Notes under the pieces: model-generated
Database searches by the model: none
What the model saw: the letters and a program-made list of their open reading frames with translations, nothing else
What the model was told of the DNA's origin: nothing
Part shown: positions 6,252 to 9,536 of the stretch, piece after piece
Position numbering within the stretch: the first letter of the stretch is position 1
Layout: each line of letters opens with the position of its first letter
Made by a program: the position numbers and the translations under genes
Assembly (NCBI GenBank): GCA_011049745.1
Contig: DRHE01000396.1
Location: forward strand, 1 to 9,536
DNA from: Spirochaetales bacterium
GTDB lineage: Bacteria > Spirochaetota > Spirochaetia > SZUA-6 > DRHE01
DNA length: 9,536 bases
Reading direction: 5' to 3'

Positions 6252-7982
6252 TCAAAACATATCTTCCGGCAGCTGAACCGACCATATCTCGTTCAATTGC
6301 TCTTTAGGAATATCGTAGACAGTATTATTTGGCGGAAGAGGTTCGCACCGCATAAATTCAGGCACATCGCATTGTTCGTCCGATACTCCCGCTTTTCTGT
6401 TGAATTCCCTCTCGGTATTGAGACATTCTATTCCCATTTTCTGAACATCGGAATAGGTCCAATTCCATCCATATCTTGCGTTTACAAGCCGGGCAAAAAG
6501 TTCCGGTTTTTTTACAAAGGGTGGCCGTATAAACAAACACACTCCGAGGCTGTCTAAAATAGCCGCGCGTACTTGCAGCCTGTATGACGCTTCCACCTGG
6601 TCTTCCTTTCCAAGAGGATTAATTCTTTTTGCAGTTTCAAGCGCGTTTCCCGCTGTATGGTCCGCTCCCATAGCGGACATTGCATAGGTAACGCCGATAC
6701 CCTTCAATGCCCTTGGGTCATAGGCGGGCAAAGCCTGCCCTTTTGTGGCCGGTACTCTGCGCACATTCAATACTTTTCCGGTAACCACTACGCCATTGCC
6801 TATTATGCGTCCCAAAAACGTACCTTTCCCGATTTGATTGATAAGATCTTTTGCGCCCTCCGCATCTCCGAATGGAAAAACTCCTGCCTCCATAGCAACT
6901 CCGATGGCAGCTCCCGTTTCTATAGCATCTACTCCCATTTCGTTGCACAAATTATTCAACTCCGCTATCTTATCGATATCTCCGATTCCACAGTTTGATC
7001 CAAGAAGGCCGATATTTTCGTATTGCAAGGTGCCTACTATTTTTTTACCGTTTTTATCCGGAAAGACATTACAGCATTTAATTACGCATCCCTGTACACA
7101 GGCTACTCCTTTTTTTCCTTCTCCATTACGTTCAATGATCAAATCCCGTATTGTTTCACCGGAAATCGCGTCCGCATGTTCAAACTGTCCCGAGCTGAAA
7201 TTACGCGTAGGTAAAATACCCAGAGCGTTGCATACGGAGATAATTGCAGGAGTACCGTATTCACGCCTGTTTTCCGTTTTCGGATCATCGCGGAGCATTT
7301 GTACGAGTTCGCGGTTGGCGGCGACAAGAGCTTTTCGGTCATATACCGGGGGAGATGGTGTTCCAGCATCATCGAAAACAATAGCTTTGATTCCCTTTAC
7401 GCCCATAACGGCGCCCAAACCGCCCCTGGCGGCAAACCGCACAAGTTCACCTGTCTGATCGAGTGTAGCCACAGAAGCGCCGGCCATACCCATTTCGCCT
7501 GCAGGACCTATACAAAAAATTCCAGTGTTTTTACCGAATTTTTCCTGTACAATCCGGAAAGTTTCGGAAATAACACAGCCTTTCAATTCAGGGGTTGGGA
7601 CAAGTTCGCACTGATCTTTTTTAACCAGCAGAACACGGGTGTCCGGTTTCTCCGGCGCATCCTCGAGCAATACAGCTTTCAAACCAAGCCGGCCCATCCT
7701 TTTTCCTGCCAAACCGCCTACATTGCTTTCTTTTACCCCGTTGGTAAGAGGACTCTTACCGCCTATGGAACATCTTCCCGCAGTCGTTACCAGCGAATCG
7801 CCTAGAAGCCCCTGGGCAATGATCAGATTGTTCTCTCGTCCTAAAGGATCGCACATAGGATTGACCTCCTCCAAAAGGTGACGGGCAATATATGCTCGTC
7901 CTCCATAGAACTTGTCTTTTTCCGAACAATCCTCCATTCTAATTGTATTTGTACGTGTGTTTACTCTTAATATCTTATCCAT
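6252..7982 (-). CDS. Aldehyde:ferredoxin oxidoreductase family protein
   Basis: Tungsto- or molybdo-bispterin enzyme of 576 residues, near family length (about 600). These cytoplasmic enzymes oxidise aldehydes to acids and pass electrons to ferredoxin through a [4Fe-4S] cluster. Numbering from the ATG at 7982: the N-terminal domain has the pterin-contact stretch GGKSPLTNGVKESNVGG near 74-90 and AARGGLGAVMG near 184-194. The cluster cysteines appear as C295, C299 and C303 (with C304 beside it), and C482 in DSLGVC. The first two cysteines are spaced CxxxC rather than the CxxC of Pyrococcus furiosus AOR. E and H near the pterin are plausible in YENIGLLG and ADHTAGN. A TTG two codons upstream is possible, but the ATG overlapping the Ldh2 stop by 8 bases (ATGGATAA) is preferred and implies translational coupling. 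Substrate unknown. Strict anaerobiosis is suggested. Confidence 0.93.
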   Translation of the reverse strand: MDKILRVNTRTNTIRMEDCSEKDKFYGGRAYIARHLLEEVNPMCDPLGRENNLIIAQGLLGDSLVTTAGRCSIGGKSPLTNGVKESNVGGLAGKRMGRLGLKAVLLEDAPEKPDTRVLLVKKDQCELVPTPELKGCVISETFRIVQEKFGKNTGIFCIGPAGEMGMAGASVATLDQTGELVRFAARGGLGAVMGVKGIKAIVFDDAGTPSPPVYDRKALVAANRELVQMLRDDPKTENRREYGTPAIISVCNALGILPTRNFSSGQFEHADAISGETIRDLIIERNGEGKKGVACVQGCVIKCCNVFPDKNGKKIVGTLQYENIGLLGSNCGIGDIDKIAELNNLCNEMGVDAIETGAAIGVAMEAGVFPFGDAEGAKDLINQIGKGTFLGRIIGNGVVVTGKVLNVRRVPATKGQALPAYDPRALKGIGVTYAMSAMGADHTAGNALETAKRINPLGKEDQVEASYRLQVRAAILDSLGVCLFIRPPFVKKPELFARLVNARYGWNWTYSDVQKMGIECLNTEREFNRKAGVSDEQCDVPEFMRCEPLPPNNTVYDIPKEQLNEIWSVQLPEDMF

Positions 7983-9021
7983 CTTCAATTCTTACATCCA
8001 TGTCCATTTTTTCCAGCAAATCATTGATTTCTTTTGCCAGAGCGGAATCTATGCCGACTCCTTCAAGGAGACTGATATGCTGCTTTTCCGCTTCAATCTC
8101 CCCCGGTACATAAATCCGATCGCCTCCATCGGCTTTTTTCGACTCCCGAATAGCCTTTATATAATCTCTGATCAAAACAATGAAACGATCCATAGCCATG
8201 AAATGGGCAATATCCACAGCCAATGTCGTAGCTCCCACACCTGTCGGGCCTAGAGGTTCATGAAAGGTAAGCAGATCCCGGCTATACTTTGAACCGGAAA
8301 GCAGCCCACAAATCAAATCAATGAAAAAAGCCATCCCATACCCTTTAGGTCCGCCGATCGGTATAAGCGTCCCTTCCATCGCCTCCGCCGGATCCTCCGT
8401 TGGAACGCCGCTATTATTCAGCGCCCAGCCCAAAGGTATCCGTTTATTCGCTTTTAAAGCGCTGCGGACTTTTCCCCGTGCAACAATGCTTGTTGCCATG
8501 TCCAGTACAAGAGAAAAATCTTCTCCGCTTGGAGCGCTTACAGAAAAAGGATTTGTACCGAAAAACGGTTCCGCTCCACCCCACGGAGCCATTGAAGCTG
8601 CGCTGTTGCACATACAGAAGCCAATCATACCTTCCGCGGCTGCCATTGAAGAATAGAAAGCTAAAGAACCGACATGGTTGGTATTTCGTATCAACGAAAT
8701 GCCTATTCCGAACCGACCTGCTTTAGTTATCGATTGCCTCATTCCTTCCTCTGCCGCAACCTGGCCCAGTCCATTATTACCATCGATATGAGTGACTGCC
8801 CCACTGTCAAGAATAGTTTTTAATGTTGTCGGAACATTAAGCTGTTTATGTTCTATTCTCATGGCTATTTTCGGCAGAAAATTGAGCCCATGCGTTTTGA
8901 TCCCTCTCATTTCTGAGAGCACTAGATTTTCTGATACGATTTCAGCTTCCCGCGGGGTCGCTCCTAAAGCCTTGAGCAATGCTGTGCACACAGTTTTTAG
9001 ATGTTCAACGGTAATTTTCAT
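7975..9021 (-). CDS. Ldh2-family 2-hydroxyacid/keto-acid dehydrogenase
   Basis: A 348-residue NAD(P)-dependent oxidoreductase of the malate/L-lactate dehydrogenase-2 family, which is unrelated in fold to Rossmann LDH. The catalytic His lies in SEMRGIKTHG (H44). NTNHVGS (113-119), FFGTNPFS (153-160), the IPLGWALN segment (195-202) and GPKGYGM (224-230) are family hallmarks. Members include 2,3-diketo-L-gulonate reductase (YiaK), ureidoglycolate dehydrogenase and sulfolactate dehydrogenase. It starts 2 bases after the RraA-like stop and overlaps the AOR start by 8 bases, the tightest block of the cluster. With an aldolase-like neighbour, reduction or oxidation of a 2-keto/2-hydroxy acid from sugar-acid breakdown is the natural guess. 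The specific substrate cannot be read from sequence. Confidence 0.92.
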   Translation of the reverse strand: MKITVEHLKTVCTALLKALGATPREAEIVSENLVLSEMRGIKTHGLNFLPKIAMRIEHKQLNVPTTLKTILDSGAVTHIDGNNGLGQVAAEEGMRQSITKAGRFGIGISLIRNTNHVGSLAFYSSMAAAEGMIGFCMCNSAASMAPWGGAEPFFGTNPFSVSAPSGEDFSLVLDMATSIVARGKVRSALKANKRIPLGWALNNSGVPTEDPAEAMEGTLIPIGGPKGYGMAFFIDLICGLLSGSKYSRDLLTFHEPLGPTGVGATTLAVDIAHFMAMDRFIVLIRDYIKAIRESKKADGGDRIYVPGEIEAEKQHISLLEGVGIDSALAKEINDLLEKMDMDVRIEDG

Positions 9022-9023
9022 GA

Positions 9024-9536
9024 TTACTTCTCAATCATACCCAAAGATTGAAACACGCTATCCAGGTTATTCAGCTCTACGCTGGTAACTCCGGTTCTTA
9101 GCGATGTTGCTTTCTTTACCTCTTTTTCTTCCCGCTCCAACGAAGCTTTCAGCACTTGCTCAAGCCTCTGCTGCGGTACGATGACCATACCGTCGTCATC
9201 CCCCAACACAAGATCTCCAGGATTGATAATAACATCACCAAATACAATTTGGTGATTGATAAGGCCGAGTCCTCGTTTGGTTGTTCCCCGTATACAGGTT
9301 CCCCTGCAAAACACAGGAAATCCCATGGAGATGATCTCTTCGCTGTCGCGAATACAACCATCGATTGCAAGACCCCCGATCTTTCGGGCTACTGCCGAAG
9401 TAGCCATCAATCCTCCCCAATAACCTGCATCCGGATACCGGTCTATAGCCGCTACAATAATATCGCCTTCTTGAGCGACCTGTAGGGCTTTGTGCAGCAT
9501 TAAATTATCTTTCGGGGGACAATAGACTGTAAAAGC
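9024..9536 (-). CDS. RraA-like (HMG/CHA aldolase) family protein, partial
   Basis: The visible 170 residues are the C-terminal part of an RraA-fold protein. The frame is open to the window edge and reads AFTVYCPPKDNLMLHKAL upstream of the first Met (9500), matching the usual family sequence there, so about 50 N-terminal residues lie outside and the internal ATG is not the start. The catalytic signature of the class II pyruvate aldolases is complete: GG, then 20 residues, then RD followed by SEE (G-x20-R-D-x2-E). That favours an enzymatic role, such as cleaving 4-hydroxy-4-methyl-2-oxoglutarate-type 2-oxo acids or decarboxylating oxaloacetate, over RNase E inhibition. Context with Ldh2 and AOR suggests it yields pyruvate plus a carbonyl fragment; that is inferred. 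The operon promoter must lie outside the window. Confidence 0.9.
   Translation of the reverse strand, partial: AFTVYCPPKDNLMLHKALQVAQEGDIIVAAIDRYPDAGYWGGLMATSAVARKIGGLAIDGCIRDSEEIISMGFPVFCRGTCIRGTTKRGLGLINHQIVFGDVIINPGDLVLGDDDGMVIVPQQRLEQVLKASLEREEKEVKKATSLRTGVTSVELNNLDSVFQSLGMIEK

Noticed and set aside
7983..7988. TTG start for the AOR gene two codons upstream
   Set aside because: An ATG at 7982 fits the usual N-terminus and gives a classic stop/start overlap; the TTG adds only two residues.
105..9485. Many plus-strand and alternate-frame open frames of 60-206 codons
   Set aside because: All lie antisense or out of frame within clearly recognised genes, and their translations show no family motif.
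1..9536. CRISPR array, insertion sequence, tRNA or rRNA
   Set aside because: No regularly spaced repeats, transposase frame, terminal inverted repeats of a mobile element, or cloverleaf-like sequence was seen; the only long repeat is the thrS fold-back.

Overview
This window looks like a stretch of an anaerobic bacterial genome, probably a metagenome or single-cell contig. An aldehyde:ferredoxin oxidoreductase family (tungsto/molybdopterin) gene points to anaerobic metabolism. The threonyl-tRNA synthetase lacks the N-terminal TGS domain, as in several anaerobic lineages. Shine-Dalgarno sites are purine-rich, and thrS has an intrinsic-terminator leader of a kind common in low-GC Gram-positives. 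I cannot assign a phylum; Firmicutes, Spirochaetota, Chloroflexota and Atribacterota are all compatible. Every gene reads right to left on the minus strand.

Region 1 (1-1852): a thrS gene whose C-terminal anticodon-binding domain is cut off about 150 bases from the window start. The first 148 bases are an inverted, about 97% identical copy of an internal piece of the same gene (507-654). This fold-back is more likely a chimera at a contig end than a natural truncation. Upstream of thrS, a 248-base gap holds a candidate sigma-70 promoter, a bulged hairpin and a strong intrinsic terminator just before the ribosome-binding site. Together these look like a transcription-attenuation leader.

Region 2 (1853-9536): an eight-gene, apparently single-transcript catabolic cluster. 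In transcription order it encodes an RraA-like aldolase (running off the right edge), an Ldh2-family dehydrogenase, an AOR-family oxidoreductase, an SDR, a small cupin, a creatininase-family metal hydrolase, a Gfo/Idh/MocA dehydrogenase and a zinc MDR alcohol dehydrogenase. The first three are coupled by a 2-base gap and an 8-base overlap. Most other gaps are 17-53 bases; one 117-base gap, between the hydrolase and the Gfo/Idh/MocA gene, holds a hairpin and a weak promoter-like sequence.

How the genes may work together (inference): the MDR, Gfo/Idh/MocA and creatininase-like trio matches in family the IolM, IolG and IolN enzymes of the Thermotoga maritima inositol pathway, which oxidise the ring twice and hydrolyse the diketone to a keto-sugar acid. 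The SDR, Ldh2 and RraA families fit later redox and aldol cleavage of keto-sugar acids. The AOR could oxidise an aldehyde fragment while reducing ferredoxin. No kinase, transporter, regulator or IolO-like epimerase is visible, so substrate and exact route are open. The set looks like a non-phosphorylated cyclitol or sugar-acid pathway with a ferredoxin-linked step, possibly undescribed.
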